Positions 18,445 to 27,684 of a stretch of DNA of 64,000 nt are shown piece by piece. Position 1 is the first letter of the stretch; the number at the start of each line of letters is the position of its first letter. The notes under the pieces were generated by a model, which was not told where the DNA came from, made no database searches, and saw only the letters and a program-made list of their open reading frames with translations. A program made the translations under genes and the position numbers. Source of the DNA: JAPPFW01 sp965200835 (lineage in GTDB: Bacteria > Actinomycetota > Acidimicrobiia > Spongiisociales > Spongiisociaceae); the NCBI GenBank assembly GCA_965200835.1, contig OZ241390.1, positions 682,001-746,000 on the forward strand. Reading direction: 5' to 3'.

Positions 18445-19274
18445 AGATGCCTGACCATGTTGCCCTCGTGCCGTACGAAGCTGACGATCCCGCCCAGCCC
18501 TATCACGACCGTCCAAGCCAGGGCTATTGCGAAGGCCACCAGGTCGAGTGGGCGACCCATCAGCGCCATGCGGTAGAAGGCCAGGATCCCGAACATGGGG
18601 TTCAGAGAAGCGACCTGATTGATCCATCCTGCCTGGCTCTCCAGCATGCTGAGGGGCCAGATGATGGGAGACATGTACAGCCACAACCGGTTGAGATGCG
18701 GGATCAGATTGTTGATATCCCGGAATGGGATGGCCAGCCGGGCAGTCCAGCCCGCCAGACCCAGATTGAACAAGGTATGGAGACCGATAGCCACCGGTAG
18801 CCAGATGATGGTGACACCGGGCAGGATACCGTTGGCCGGCCAGACGATCACGTAGTAGACCGCGATGGAGAGGCAGAACCCGATGCCGGTTTCGATGATG
18901 GCCGACATGGGCAACACCAGCCTCGGAAAGCGGATGTTCACCAGCAGCCTCCGGTTGGCCAGGATGCTGTTGGCCCCCGACGTCATCGCGGTGGCGGTGT
19001 AGTTGAACACGAACACACCGGACAGCAGCCAGGCGACGAAGTCCGCGTCCCCTCGGCGACCCTCGAAGATCACTCCGAACACCAGGAAGTAGACGGCCGC
19101 CATGATCAACGGATTCAGCACCCACCAGAACAGTCCGAGGGAGGTGGATGCGTTCCGGGCGGTGAGGTTCCCCATAGCCAGGTACCAACCGAACTCGCGC
19201 CACTGCCACAGGTTGCGTAGGTAGGTACGCCACCCGGACAGGCTGGGGGCTTCGGTGGCGGTTACGGTAGACAC
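18441..19274 (-). CDS. ABC-2 type polysaccharide exporter permease
   Basis: The 277-residue protein has six membrane helices of the ABC-2 (TagG/RfbA) class: an N-terminal amphipathic segment WREFGWYLAMGNLTARNASTSLGLFWWVLNPL, then helices through VYFLVFGVIFEG and IIETGIGFCLSIAVYYVIV, with the cytoplasmic IPFRDINNLIPHLNRLWLYMSPIIWP motif conserved in this family. It exports a lipid-linked glycan made by the surrounding glycosyltransferases, powered by the ATPase encoded with a four-base overlap downstream. No carbohydrate-binding domain is fused to the ATPase, so chain-length sensing through a C-terminal module is not expected. Confidence 0.9.
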   Translation of the reverse strand: MSTVTATEAPSLSGWRTYLRNLWQWREFGWYLAMGNLTARNASTSLGLFWWVLNPLIMAAVYFLVFGVIFEGRRGDADFVAWLLSGVFVFNYTATAMTSGANSILANRRLLVNIRFPRLVLPMSAIIETGIGFCLSIAVYYVIVWPANGILPGVTIIWLPVAIGLHTLFNLGLAGWTARLAIPFRDINNLIPHLNRLWLYMSPIIWPLSMLESQAGWINQVASLNPMFGILAFYRMALMGRPLDLVAFAIALAWTVVIGLGGIVSFVRHEGNMVRHL

Positions 19275-19400
19275 TTACCCGCGATACTACGGCACCGGCC
19301 TCTGGTTCCGGGGCATAAGCCGGCGGGGGGCCATAACCGGAACAGCTCGATAACTACAAGCCGGGGAGTCGTCTCGATCTTTAGGGGCGAAACCCGAAGC

Positions 19401-21374
19401 TCAGATACCTTCGAGCCACACCCGTAGCTTGGCCGCCACCGACGGGCCGGTTATACCGAGTTCCTCGGCGATCCGCCCGGCTGGAGCCGAGGCTCCGAAG
19501 CGGTCGATCCCGATATTGAGGCCCCGCGATCCGGTGAACCGGGACCATCCGTAGGTAGCCGCGGCCTCGAGGCTGGCGATCGGCAGACCCTCTCCCAGGA
19601 CCTCCCTCCGGTAGTCCTCCGGTTGGTCCAGGAATAGCTCCACACAAGGCATGCTCACAACCCGGATCGAGCACTTGTCCGAGACGAGGGAGGCCGCCTC
19701 CAGGGCCACCGCCACTTCCGAACCGGTGGCGATGACCACCGCCTCGGTCCCGCCGTGAAGCACGTACCCGCCCCGAGACACGCCACCCTCCCGCCCGGAG
19801 CGGTCGAGCACCGGCACGCTCTGGCGGGTTCCCAGGATGATGGCGGGGTGACGCTGGTTCAACACCGTCTCCCAGGTCTCGACCATCTCGCCCGCATCGG
19901 CCGGACGGAACACCGCCATGTTGGGCATGGCTCGCATGGAGGCCAGATGCTCGATCGGCTGGTGGGTGGGCCCGTCCTCCCCCACGAAGACCGACTCGTG
20001 GGTGAACACCCAGATGGCCGGGAGGTCCATCAGGGCGGACAGCCGGATGGCCGGCCGCATGTAGTCGCTGAAGACGAAGAAGGTCGCTCCGTAGGGCCGG
20101 AGACCACCATGGAGGGCCATGCCGTTGACGATCGTGCCCATGGCGTGCTCTCGCACTCCGAAGTGCAGGTTGCGGCCGCCAGGGTTGCCGCGGGAGAAAC
20201 TGCCGCCGGCCGACAGGATGGTCTTGGTGGATCCGACCAGATCCGCGGAGCCTCCGATCAGTCCCGGAACCCGGTCGCCGATCTCGTCGAATATCGCCCC
20301 CATGGCTCGCCGGGTGGCCAGCCCGGTGCCGACCTCGAACCCAGGACCGGCCAGCTCGACCGGCACCGGATCGTGGTAGGCGGCCCAGCGCGCGGCCAGC
20401 TCGGGACTCTCGGCGGCGGCCTCCTCGAACCTCTGCTTCCAAGCCGTCCGGGCGGCCCGGCCTCGGGCCATCCCGTCCTCGAACGTGGCCCGCGCCTCGT
20501 CCGGGACGTGGAAGTCCTCATCCGGCCACCCGACCCCCGCCCGCCATCCGGCGATCTCGGCCACCCCGAGCGGAGCACCATGGGCGGCCGACTTGCCCTG
20601 CTTGCTAGGCGCTCCCATGCCGATGTGAGTACGGGCGATCAACAGGGAAGGCCGGTCGATCTCCTGGCAAACTAGCCCAAGGGCTTCATCGATGGCATAG
20701 GGGTCATGGCCATCGATCTCCACGGTATGCCAGCCCATCGACTGGAAGCGGTCCGCCACCTGCTCGCTGAAGGCCAGATCGGTGGGCCCATCGATGGAGA
20801 TCCGGTTGTCGTCGTAGACGTAGTTGAGCTTCCCCAGCCCCAGGTGGCCGGCCAGCGAGGCCGTCTCGGACGAGATCCCCTCCATCAGGTCACCGTCGGA
20901 AACGAAGGCCCAGGTGCGGTGGTCGACCAGACCATCCCCGAACACCGCATTCAGATGAGCCTCGGCCATCGCCATCCCTGCCGCGGTGCCGAATCCCTGG
21001 CCGAGGGGCCCGGTGGTCATCTCTATGCCGAGATGCGGCTCGTATTCGGGATGCCCGGCGGTGGGCGATCCCCACTGGCGGAAGTTGACTAGATCCTCAA
21101 GGGTCACCGGGAAGCCGCACAGATGCAGGAGCGCGTACAGCAGCATCGAACCGTGGCCGTTGGACAGGACGAACCGATCCCGGTCCGGCCACTCCGGGTT
21201 ACCAGGATCCACCACCAGGTGTCGGGTCCAGAGAACCGTTGCCAGGTCGGCCATCCCCATCGGCATTCCGGGATGGCCCGAGTTGGCTCGCTGGACGGCG
21301 TCCATGGCCAGCGCCCGGATGGTATGGGCGGCCAGCTGGTGAGTAGCGCGATCGATGGGCTGGGACGGTGACAA
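19401..21374 (-). CDS. tkt: Transketolase
   Basis: The 657-residue enzyme moves two-carbon ketol units between sugar phosphates in the pentose phosphate pathway using thiamine diphosphate. Family motifs are complete: ANSGHPGMPMG, LSNGHGSMLLYALL, TGPLGQGFGTAAGMA, the ThDP site SDGDLMEGIS followed by YDDNRISIDG, then GVREHAMGTIVNGMALHGG with the catalytic Glu, and FSDYMRPAIR. The start is TTG 21374, three bases after the upstream thioredoxin-fold gene; the first ATG is 23 residues inside and would remove family-conserved residues. A second open frame over the same bases (19381-20442) is a shadow. Together with gnd (55885) and ppgK (58068) it gives sugar-phosphate metabolism for the polysaccharide genes. 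Confidence 0.95.
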   Translation of the reverse strand: MSPSQPIDRATHQLAAHTIRALAMDAVQRANSGHPGMPMGMADLATVLWTRHLVVDPGNPEWPDRDRFVLSNGHGSMLLYALLHLCGFPVTLEDLVNFRQWGSPTAGHPEYEPHLGIEMTTGPLGQGFGTAAGMAMAEAHLNAVFGDGLVDHRTWAFVSDGDLMEGISSETASLAGHLGLGKLNYVYDDNRISIDGPTDLAFSEQVADRFQSMGWHTVEIDGHDPYAIDEALGLVCQEIDRPSLLIARTHIGMGAPSKQGKSAAHGAPLGVAEIAGWRAGVGWPDEDFHVPDEARATFEDGMARGRAARTAWKQRFEEAAAESPELAARWAAYHDPVPVELAGPGFEVGTGLATRRAMGAIFDEIGDRVPGLIGGSADLVGSTKTILSAGGSFSRGNPGGRNLHFGVREHAMGTIVNGMALHGGLRPYGATFFVFSDYMRPAIRLSALMDLPAIWVFTHESVFVGEDGPTHQPIEHLASMRAMPNMAVFRPADAGEMVETWETVLNQRHPAIILGTRQSVPVLDRSGREGGVSRGGYVLHGGTEAVVIATGSEVAVALEAASLVSDKCSIRVVSMPCVELFLDQPEDYRREVLGEGLPIASLEAAATYGWSRFTGSRGLNIGIDRFGASAPAGRIAEELGITGPSVAAKLRVWLEGI

Positions 21375-21377
21375 CGT

Positions 21378-22103
21378 CTACCCGCTTTCGGCCAGAGCTT
21401 GCAACATGGCACCCACCACCTCGACCGAGAGCCCACCGCTGATCCGCTGGACCACGTTGCCCGACCCGTCCACCAGAACGTAGAAGGGGGTGGCACTCAG
21501 GCCGAAGGCGTTGGCGATCCGGTTGGTGGCGCTGTCCACCACTACCCGCGGGGTCCATCCTTCGCTCTCCAGCCAAGCATCCGGCGGATAGTTCGGCCGT
21601 GCTTCATCGTTCATGGTGGCTACGGATACCAGGTCGACGCCGTCAGGTATGCCGTTCTCATCTATCCAGGGTTGCAAGGCGCTTACCTCGGTCTGGCAGT
21701 GCGGGCACCAATGCGCGAGGAACATGATCATCTTGGGGGTGCCGTCGTTCTCTATCGATGCCGGTATTCCGGCGAAGTCGGCCGAGAACACCTCGGGCGC
21801 AGGCATGCCCACCGACGGGTCGGCAGACGAATTGCCCGGGTGCTGTAGCAGGGGGGCCCCACTAACCGTCACGTCGGGCACCAGAAGGCCCACTCGTTCC
21901 TCAGCGTTGCGATCCTCGTTGGCCAGGGTGATCCCGACCACGATGATCACCATCAGGGCCACCAGACCGGCGCCGGTGAGCATGACCTTCTTGCCCAGGC
22001 CACTCGACTCCGCCTCTGCCGTGGGTAGGACTGGTTTGGGAGGTGCCGGTTGGGCCGATGGTCGAGCCTTCGGTTGGTTGCGCTTGCCGCTGGTCCTAGC
22101 CAT
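21378..22103 (-). CDS. Membrane-anchored thioredoxin-fold protein (TlpA/DsbA-like)
   Basis: The 241-residue protein has a basic Pro-rich cytoplasmic N-terminus (about 38 residues), one membrane anchor (MLTGAGLVALMVIIVVGITLA, ~41-61) and an extracytoplasmic thioredoxin domain with MIMFLAHWCPHCQTEV (active site CPHC) and the cis-Pro loop GLSATPFYVLVD. The CPHC pair is the one used by oxidative DsbA-like proteins, so it probably introduces or rearranges disulfides in exported proteins. It overlaps the DsbB-like gene by eight bases, which would re-oxidise it. Candidate clients in this window are the Cys-rich secreted proteins near 10.7 and 32 kb. Confidence 0.88.
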   Translation of the reverse strand: MARTSGKRNQPKARPSAQPAPPKPVLPTAEAESSGLGKKVMLTGAGLVALMVIIVVGITLANEDRNAEERVGLLVPDVTVSGAPLLQHPGNSSADPSVGMPAPEVFSADFAGIPASIENDGTPKMIMFLAHWCPHCQTEVSALQPWIDENGIPDGVDLVSVATMNDEARPNYPPDAWLESEGWTPRVVVDSATNRIANAFGLSATPFYVLVDGSGNVVQRISGGLSVEVVGAMLQALAESG

Positions 22104-22644
22104 CAGGCCCTCCTACCTTCCGCTCTGCAATCCAGGGGTGCCCGACCATCTTGAGCCCGGCCAACAGGGCGATGAGCAGGAACCCGGAGAATGCCATGAA
22201 GGGTATCGACATGAAGCCGAATTGCTCAACCCAGATGAATGTGCAGGGTACTGCCACGTCACAGAACTGCTCCGACCCTCCTAACCACCCTTGCTGCTCG
22301 CTGTAGTGGTAGGTGGCTGTCAGTGCTCCGCCGGTAGCCATCGCCAATGCAACCGGTGCCGCCCATCGGCCGGGACGGAAGGCTGCCGCCGCCAGAATCA
22401 GGGCGAGCGGGTACATGAAGCCGCGCTGCACCCAGCACAACAAGCAGGGAAGGAAACGCTCGACTTCCGACAGGTAGAGCGAGCCAGCGGTCGCTACAGT
22501 GGCTACGGTAGCCGCCACCGGAAAGGCGAAGGGACCCAGCTCCACCGAAGCGATCTTCCGATACCGGGGAACCGCAAGCATCACCGCCAACCCCAAACTA
22601 GCCACCAGCGCTAGGAGACTAAGCAACGAGAACAACAGGACCAT
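22096..22644 (-). CDS. DsbB-family disulfide bond formation membrane protein
   Basis: The 182-residue protein has four membrane helices in the DsbB/VKOR-like order. The first redox pair is in ERFLPCLLCWVQRG (CLLC, about residues 66-70) right before helix two, and the second in the loop EQFCDVAVPCTFIW. DsbB passes electrons from DsbA-like proteins to quinones. The eight-base overlap with the CPHC thioredoxin-fold gene makes the pair an operon. An extra N-terminal helix and the tail VGHPWIAERKVGGPDG are not diagnostic. Confidence 0.9.
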   Translation of the reverse strand: MVLLFSLLSLLALVASLGLAVMLAVPRYRKIASVELGPFAFPVAATVATVATAGSLYLSEVERFLPCLLCWVQRGFMYPLALILAAAAFRPGRWAAPVALAMATGGALTATYHYSEQQGWLGGSEQFCDVAVPCTFIWVEQFGFMSIPFMAFSGFLLIALLAGLKMVGHPWIAERKVGGPDG

Positions 22645-22730
22645 GAGGGGCCACCACCGCGCTAGGGGACTACGGTCGCGATGTTAACCGAGCCCGGCTA
22701 GTAGACACTGCGGCGGCCCGGAGGGCCTGG

Positions 22731-23099
22731 TCAGCGGATAGGTGGTGCCTGGTGGGCGCGGAGTTCTGCCAGGCTGGCCCACTCGAGCGTCCGGGCGTGG
22801 GTCGCCTCCAGCACGACATCGGGTGCCATGCCCGCCTCCTTAGCCTCGACCCAGCGGGATGCGCACAGGCACCAGCAATCTCCTGCCTTGAGGCCGGGAA
22901 AGCGGAAGGCGGGAACCGGAGTGGACAGGTCGTTGCCCACCGATTTGGAGAACTCCAAGAACTCATCGGTGACCACCACACAGACGGTGTGGACACCATG
23001 GTCACGACCGTCGGTGTTGCAGGACCCATCCCGCCACCAACCGGTCAGGGGATCCCGAGAGCACTCCTGTAGTTCAGTACCCAAGACATTGCGCGCCAT
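22731..23099 (-). CDS. DUF2237 family protein
   Basis: The 122-residue product matches the DUF2237 pattern: NVLGTELQECSRDPLTGWWRDGSC at the start, then HTVCVVVTDEFLEFSKSVGNDLSTP, FPGLKAGDCWCLCASRWVEA and APDVVLEATHARTLEW. Four or more conserved Cys residues are present, but no reaction is established for the family. The open frame begins six codons upstream at 23117; I prefer the ATG at 23099 because the family motif starts at ARNVLG. Confidence 0.88.
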   Translation of the reverse strand: MARNVLGTELQECSRDPLTGWWRDGSCNTDGRDHGVHTVCVVVTDEFLEFSKSVGNDLSTPVPAFRFPGLKAGDCWCLCASRWVEAKEAGMAPDVVLEATHARTLEWASLAELRAHQAPPIR

Positions 23100-23146
23100 G
23101 GCCCTATTGAACCACAAACCGGCGGCGTATCCAGGCCATCAGTGGC

Positions 23147-23512
23147 TCAGAAGCTCTGGCCGAAGCTCGATATTCCTCTCAGACCGAGACCCATCATGAA
23201 CAGCAGGGCCAGGCCCCAGTAGAGAGCGGGCCGCTGGGCGAACTGGGCCCGATAGATGTAGATGAAGGTGAGGGTAAGCAGGATCACGATGCCGTAGAAC
23301 ATGTGGATGCTGCCCGGCTCGAAATCCTGGGCAAAGAGCAGCAGACCCAGACCGACCTGGAGGATCATGGCAACCACCGAAACACCCACCACCCCCTTGA
23401 ACAGCCGGTCCGTGGGGCGTCGCAGGAAGTGGTAGACGAGCCCGACCACCCCCCCAGCCCCACATATACCGATCGCCGTCCACCCCAGCCAGTTATGCAA
23501 CCAGACGACCAT
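23147..23512 (-). CDS. Four-helix hypothetical membrane protein
   Basis: The 121-residue protein contains four hydrophobic helices (about residues 10-28, 38-60, 68-88, 95-112) and short loops. Basic residues RRPTDRLFK after the first helix suggest that loop is cytoplasmic. A conserved-looking HMFYGIVILLTLTFIY lies in the third helix, which resembles small haem- or quinone-adjacent membrane proteins, but I cannot assign it. It lies 47 bases upstream of the DUF2237 gene on the same strand. Confidence 0.65.
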   Translation of the reverse strand: MVVWLHNWLGWTAIGICGAGGVVGLVYHFLRRPTDRLFKGVVGVSVVAMILQVGLGLLLFAQDFEPGSIHMFYGIVILLTLTFIYIYRAQFAQRPALYWGLALLFMMGLGLRGISSFGQSF

Positions 23513-23632
23513 CTCAGCCCCCAGAGTACCGCATCAGCGAGCGCCCATCGAAGGTGATCTCGCTGGTGCAGTGTCAGGAACTCCACGTACCGATAACGGT
23601 CGGGAAGTGACGCCTACTCGCATGATGAGTGG

Positions 23633-25243
23633 CTATCCGAACAGGTTCGCGTGCTGGTCCCTAATGACCTTCTTGTCGAACTTGCCGGTGCTGGTCTTGG
23701 GCACCTTGTCCACGAACAGGTACTCATCCGGCAACCACCAGCGGGCTATCTGTCCTGAGAGATGGGAAGCCAGCTCCTCGGGCGACACCTCCTCGCCGGG
23801 AAGCGTGACTACCAGAGCTACCGGTCGCTCCCCCCACTTGGAGTGACCGATCCCCACTACCGCGGCCTCGGACACCTTCGGGTGACCCATGATCAGGTTC
23901 TCCACGTCGATCGAGGAGATCCACTCCCCGCCCGACTTTATGACGTCCTTGGAACGGTCGGTAATCCGGACGTAGCCCTCCGGGGTGATCTTGCACACAT
24001 CGCCGGTCCGTAACCAGCCATCCACCATCGTCTCCGCACTGCGCTCATCCCGCAGATACTCGGCGGCTATCCAAGGTCCCTGGATGAGCAGTTCGCCGAA
24101 CGCCTCCCCGTCCTCGGGTAGTTCGGTGCCCTCATCGTCCACGATCTTGACCCTGAGGCCAGGAGCAGGCAGTCCGGCCGTCTCGAGGAAGTCCAGCTGG
24201 CGTTCCCAGTCCCAGGATTCCATCTCAGGCCGGAGGTTGGCCATGGTGGACAGCGGATTGGTCTCGGTCATCCCCCAGGCCTGCACCACCCTGATCCCTC
24301 GGTTGCGCCAGAACCAGTCGATCATGGCACGGGGTACCGCCGAACCACCGCACAGGAACGAATGTATGGAGGATGTATCACGGTCCGGATTAGCACTCAG
24401 GAAGTTCTGGATAGCCAGCCATACCGTCGGCACGCCGGCTGAAAAAGACACCTGCTCCCCTTCGATGAGATCGACTAGCGCGGGGGCGGACAGGTCGTGG
24501 CCGGGGTAGGTCAGTTTGGCTCCCGCCGCCGTTCCGGTGAACGGCAGTCCCCAGGCGGCGGCGTGGAACATCGGTACCACCGCCATCACATTGTCCGACG
24601 GACCCACCGGCTTGTACGCCATGGCGGTGAGGGTGTGCAGGTAGGTGGAACGCTGCGTATAGGCCACACCTTTGGGATGGCCGGTGGTGCCGGACGTGTA
24701 GCAATACATGTGAGGCGACCGATCGTCCAGGCGGGGCCACCCCGAAGCCGGCGCCGCGTCAGCGATCAGATCCTCATAGCCGATGGCGCCGGGAAGGGTG
24801 GTTTCTGACGGATCGCAGTCCATGAGAATCCAGTTGGCCACACCGGGCAGGTGGGCCACCAGCGGCTCGACCGCCGGGAGCTGGCTTCGCTCCACGAAGA
24901 CTGCTCGATCGCGGGCGTGGTCGATTATGTAGCGGATCTGATCGGCGAACAGCCGGATGTTCACCGTGTGGCAGATCCTCCCGGTATTGGCGGTGGCCCA
25001 GTAGAGCTCGTGGTGGCGGTAGGTATTGGTGGCCAGCGTGCCGATCGGATCGCCCGGCTCTATCCCCAGGCCGCTCAGGGCGGTCACCAGCTTCCGGATA
25101 CGGAGGTCGGTGCGACCGTAATCGGTTCGATGAACGGATCCGTCGGATTCGACCGACACGATCTCCTGATGGGGGAAGATGCGAACCGACCGCTCGTAGA
25201 GAGTCGACAACAGGAGCGGATAGTCCAGCATGTGCGGTGGCAT
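23633..25243 (-). CDS. Long-chain fatty acid-CoA ligase / AMP-binding acyl-CoA synthetase
   Basis: The enzyme activates a carboxylic acid with ATP and CoA. Motifs of the ANL superfamily are complete: the phosphate loop CYTSGTTGHPKGVAYTQRST, VVPMFHAAAWGLPF, the adenine-binding QAWGMTETNPLS, GWLRTGDV, the hinge RITDRSKDVIKSGGEWIS and the catalytic-lysine end KTSTGKFDKKVIRD. The sequence most resembles medium- to long-chain ligases of fatty-acid oxidation. I set the start at ATG 25243, preceded by GGAAGGAG, not the upstream ATG 25372, whose extra residues are atypical. It is divergent from the thiolase at 25551, consistent with a fatty-acid degradation role. Confidence 0.92.
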   Translation of the reverse strand: MPPHMLDYPLLLSTLYERSVRIFPHQEIVSVESDGSVHRTDYGRTDLRIRKLVTALSGLGIEPGDPIGTLATNTYRHHELYWATANTGRICHTVNIRLFADQIRYIIDHARDRAVFVERSQLPAVEPLVAHLPGVANWILMDCDPSETTLPGAIGYEDLIADAAPASGWPRLDDRSPHMYCYTSGTTGHPKGVAYTQRSTYLHTLTAMAYKPVGPSDNVMAVVPMFHAAAWGLPFTGTAAGAKLTYPGHDLSAPALVDLIEGEQVSFSAGVPTVWLAIQNFLSANPDRDTSSIHSFLCGGSAVPRAMIDWFWRNRGIRVVQAWGMTETNPLSTMANLRPEMESWDWERQLDFLETAGLPAPGLRVKIVDDEGTELPEDGEAFGELLIQGPWIAAEYLRDERSAETMVDGWLRTGDVCKITPEGYVRITDRSKDVIKSGGEWISSIDVENLIMGHPKVSEAAVVGIGHSKWGERPVALVVTLPGEEVSPEELASHLSGQIARWWLPDEYLFVDKVPKTSTGKFDKKVIRDQHANLFG

Positions 25244-25550
25244 GGGCTCCTTCCTAGACGGCAAGCAGGTAATCAGGCCCATCGGGTCGGTGGACCAAGT
25301 ACTAGCTGACGATGCTAGTGAGCCAACCGCCATCGAAAGCTCGAACGGGCAACCTATTTGCCCATCGCCCATTTACCGCGGGTTCGGAGCAGACGTGATC
25401 ATGCCGGGAGATCAACCGTGGTGTTCTTGCTGACTACGGAAGTGTTCTCAACTATTGTGCAGTCACACAGCAGGTGCCGGGGCCGGAGTCGACCGGTAGG
25501 CCGGCTACCCCAGACAGGCTCCGCGAGGGTCAGATTTCAGAGGAACGGAC
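25244..25550. promoter_or_regulatory. Divergent promoter region of ligase and thiolase genes
   Basis: About 300 bases separate the two divergent lipid-metabolism genes. GAGGAA at 25541-25546 is the thiolase ribosome-binding site. TTGTGCAG-type AT-richer sequence lies near 25450, but I cannot identify a clear promoter or operator. Confidence 0.35.
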
Positions 25551-26726
25551 ATGCAATACCAGAACCCGGTCGTAGTGGTAGGGGCGGCACGGACCGCCAT
25601 CGGAGCGTATGGGGGCTCTCTCAGCAGCATCGACTCCTACAAGCTGGGCGCCATCACCATCGAAGAGTCGCTGAACCGGGCGGGGGTCGAGCCCGGCGAG
25701 GTGAACGAAGTTGTGATGGGGCAGCTCGGCCAGGTTGGTCCGGACGCCTACAACGCCCGGCGCTGCGCATTGGCCGCCGGACTCCCCACCTCCACCACCG
25801 CCATGAACGTCAACCGTCTCTGCTCGTCGGGCCTCCAGGCGATCATCACCGGCGCGCAGCAGGTCATGCTGGGCGAGGCCGACATCGTGGTGGCGGGCGG
25901 CAACGAGAACATGAGCAGTCAGCCGTTCCTCGATTACCAAGCGCGCAACGGCTGGCGACTCGGTAACCGCAAGCTGGTCGATGGCACCCTATCACTGGTG
26001 TCGGATCCGTTCGGGAACTACCCGATGGGGGTGACGGCCGAGCGGGTCGCCGAGCGCTATAACGTTAGTCGGCAGGCACAGGACACCTTCGCAGCCGAGA
26101 GCCAGTATCGGGCTGCTATAGCCATCAAGAACGGCCACTTCGAGGACGAGATAGTCGCGGTCGATCGACCCAAGGACCTTCCTTTCCTGGTGGATGAACA
26201 CCCCAGGCCCAACACGACGGCCGAGCGTCTGGCCCGACTTAGGCCCGTGTTCCAGAAGAACGGCACCGTCACGGCCGGCAACTCGTCCGGAATCAACGAC
26301 GGGGCAGCCTCACTGGTGTTGATGAGCGAGCAGCTCGCCGAGGCCCGTGGATGTCAACCTCGCCTGAGGTTGGTGGCCTGGGCGGTTACCGGTATCGACC
26401 CCGAAGTGATGGGCTACGCCCCTGCCCTGGCAGTTCCCGCCGTGCTGGCGAAGGCAGGCCTGTCTCTGGACGACATCGACCTAGTCGAGCTCAACGAGGC
26501 CTTCGCAGCCCAGGCGGTGGCCGTGATCAGGGACGCCGGGCTCGATCCCGACAAGACCAACGTTTCGGGCGGCGCCATCGCCCTCGGGCATCCGGTGGGA
26601 GCGACAGGGGCAATATTGACCGTGAAGCTGCTCCATGCCCTAGAGCGGACCGGTGGACGGCGGGGCATCGTAACCATGTGCATCGGCGGAGGCCAGGGCC
26701 TGGCAGCGATATTCGAGCGTCCTTGA
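25551..26726 (+). CDS. Acetyl-CoA acyltransferase (thiolase)
   Basis: The 391-residue thiolase has all family signatures: nucleophilic Cys in MNVNRLCSSGLQAI (~residue 90), NENMSSQPF, VTAGNSSGINDGAA, ELNEAFAAQA, the His motif GGAIALGHPVGATGA and the second active-site Cys in MCIGGGQGLA. It either cleaves 3-ketoacyl-CoA in beta-oxidation or condenses two acetyl-CoA; sequence alone does not separate these. An acyl-CoA ligase is divergent upstream, favouring the degradative role. ATG 25551 has GAGGAA seven bases before it. Confidence 0.94.
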   Translation: MQYQNPVVVVGAARTAIGAYGGSLSSIDSYKLGAITIEESLNRAGVEPGEVNEVVMGQLGQVGPDAYNARRCALAAGLPTSTTAMNVNRLCSSGLQAIITGAQQVMLGEADIVVAGGNENMSSQPFLDYQARNGWRLGNRKLVDGTLSLVSDPFGNYPMGVTAERVAERYNVSRQAQDTFAAESQYRAAIAIKNGHFEDEIVAVDRPKDLPFLVDEHPRPNTTAERLARLRPVFQKNGTVTAGNSSGINDGAASLVLMSEQLAEARGCQPRLRLVAWAVTGIDPEVMGYAPALAVPAVLAKAGLSLDDIDLVELNEAFAAQAVAVIRDAGLDPDKTNVSGGAIALGHPVGATGAILTVKLLHALERTGGRRGIVTMCIGGGQGLAAIFERP

Positions 26727-26799
26727 CGGGACCGGTTACTCAAGTTCGCTCCCTCCGAAACCGGGGGGAGCGGGGTCGGCGAACGGCACAAGCGGGTCC

Positions 26800-27684
26800 G
26801 TGAGTCGGACCGGGCCTGTCGGGACGAAGGGCGGGATCGCGGGCATAACCCGAATGCTCGAAAGCCAGGCATATCTGGCTGATCGAGGCTTGTCCACCGC
26901 CCTTTACCTCTCCTTCACCCTGCCGCAGCCGCTTCTCTTGGAGGGCGAGGCGGGAGTCGGCAAGACGGAGGTCGCCAAGGCCTTGGCGTCCGGGCTGGGG
27001 GTGGAGCTGATCCGGCTCCAATGTTACGAAGGGATAGACGCCAACCAGGCCCTCTACGAATGGGACTATGCGCGCCAGCTCCTCTACCTGCGGCGGACCG
27101 CGGGAATGGCCGGTGACGAACCGGACGAGCTGTTCGCTCGCCGCTTCCTGGTGGAGCGACCCCTGTTGCGAGCCATCCGCCGAGGTTCGGGCTGCGTGCT
27201 GCTGATCGACGAGATCGATAGGGCCGACGATGAGTTCGAGGCGTTCCTGCTGGAGATCCTGTCCGACTTCCAGATCTCTATCCCCGAGATCGGGACCGTA
27301 CGAGCGGAAAGTCCGCCAGCCGTGATCATCACCTCCAATCGCACCCGCGAGCTACACGACGCCCTCAAGCGGCGGTGCCTGTATCACTGGATCGACTACC
27401 CCGACCTGCAACGAGAGATCGAGATCGTGCTGGCCCGGGCTCCGGAGGTGTCGGATCAGCTTGCCGGCAGCACCACCAGGGTGGTGTCCCAGCTACGCCG
27501 GCTGGACTTGGTCAAGAAACCTGGGGTGGCCGAGACGATCAACTGGACCCGAGCCCTCGACCGCCTCGGGCAGGAAGAAGTCACCGGCAACAACCTAGAT
27601 CTCAGCCTTGGTTCGGTACTCAAGGATCACGACGACCTGATAACGGTCCGGCGCCGAGCCGCCGAAGTGATAGGTGGTGGCTGA
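26800..27684 (+). CDS. MoxR-family AAA ATPase (CoxD-like)
   Basis: The 294-residue ATPase has Walker A GEAGVGKTEVAKALA, Walker B LLIDEIDRADDEFEAFLLE, a sensor TSNRTRELHDALKRRC and the short Arg-rich AAA lid. MoxR proteins partner with von Willebrand A proteins to activate metalloenzymes; CoxD is required for maturation of the Mo/Cu site of carbon monoxide dehydrogenase. The next gene, overlapping by 11 bases, is a CoxE-like VWA protein, which fixes this subfamily. A xanthine-dehydrogenase-type enzyme in this window (38021-41752) is a possible client, though it lies 10 kb away. The start is GTG 26800; ATG 26854 is an alternative that still keeps the ATPase whole. Confidence 0.88.
   Translation: MSRTGPVGTKGGIAGITRMLESQAYLADRGLSTALYLSFTLPQPLLLEGEAGVGKTEVAKALASGLGVELIRLQCYEGIDANQALYEWDYARQLLYLRRTAGMAGDEPDELFARRFLVERPLLRAIRRGSGCVLLIDEIDRADDEFEAFLLEILSDFQISIPEIGTVRAESPPAVIITSNRTRELHDALKRRCLYHWIDYPDLQREIEIVLARAPEVSDQLAGSTTRVVSQLRRLDLVKKPGVAETINWTRALDRLGQEEVTGNNLDLSLGSVLKDHDDLITVRRRAAEVIGGG

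Noticed and set aside
17701..19233. A 510-residue minus-strand open frame spanning both ABC exporter genes
   Set aside because: Its first half is an out-of-frame reading of the permease gene; only the last 247 residues are the real ATPase, starting at GTG 18444.
19381..20675. Long open frames on both strands over transketolase
   Set aside because: Shadows of high-GC codon usage in tkt.
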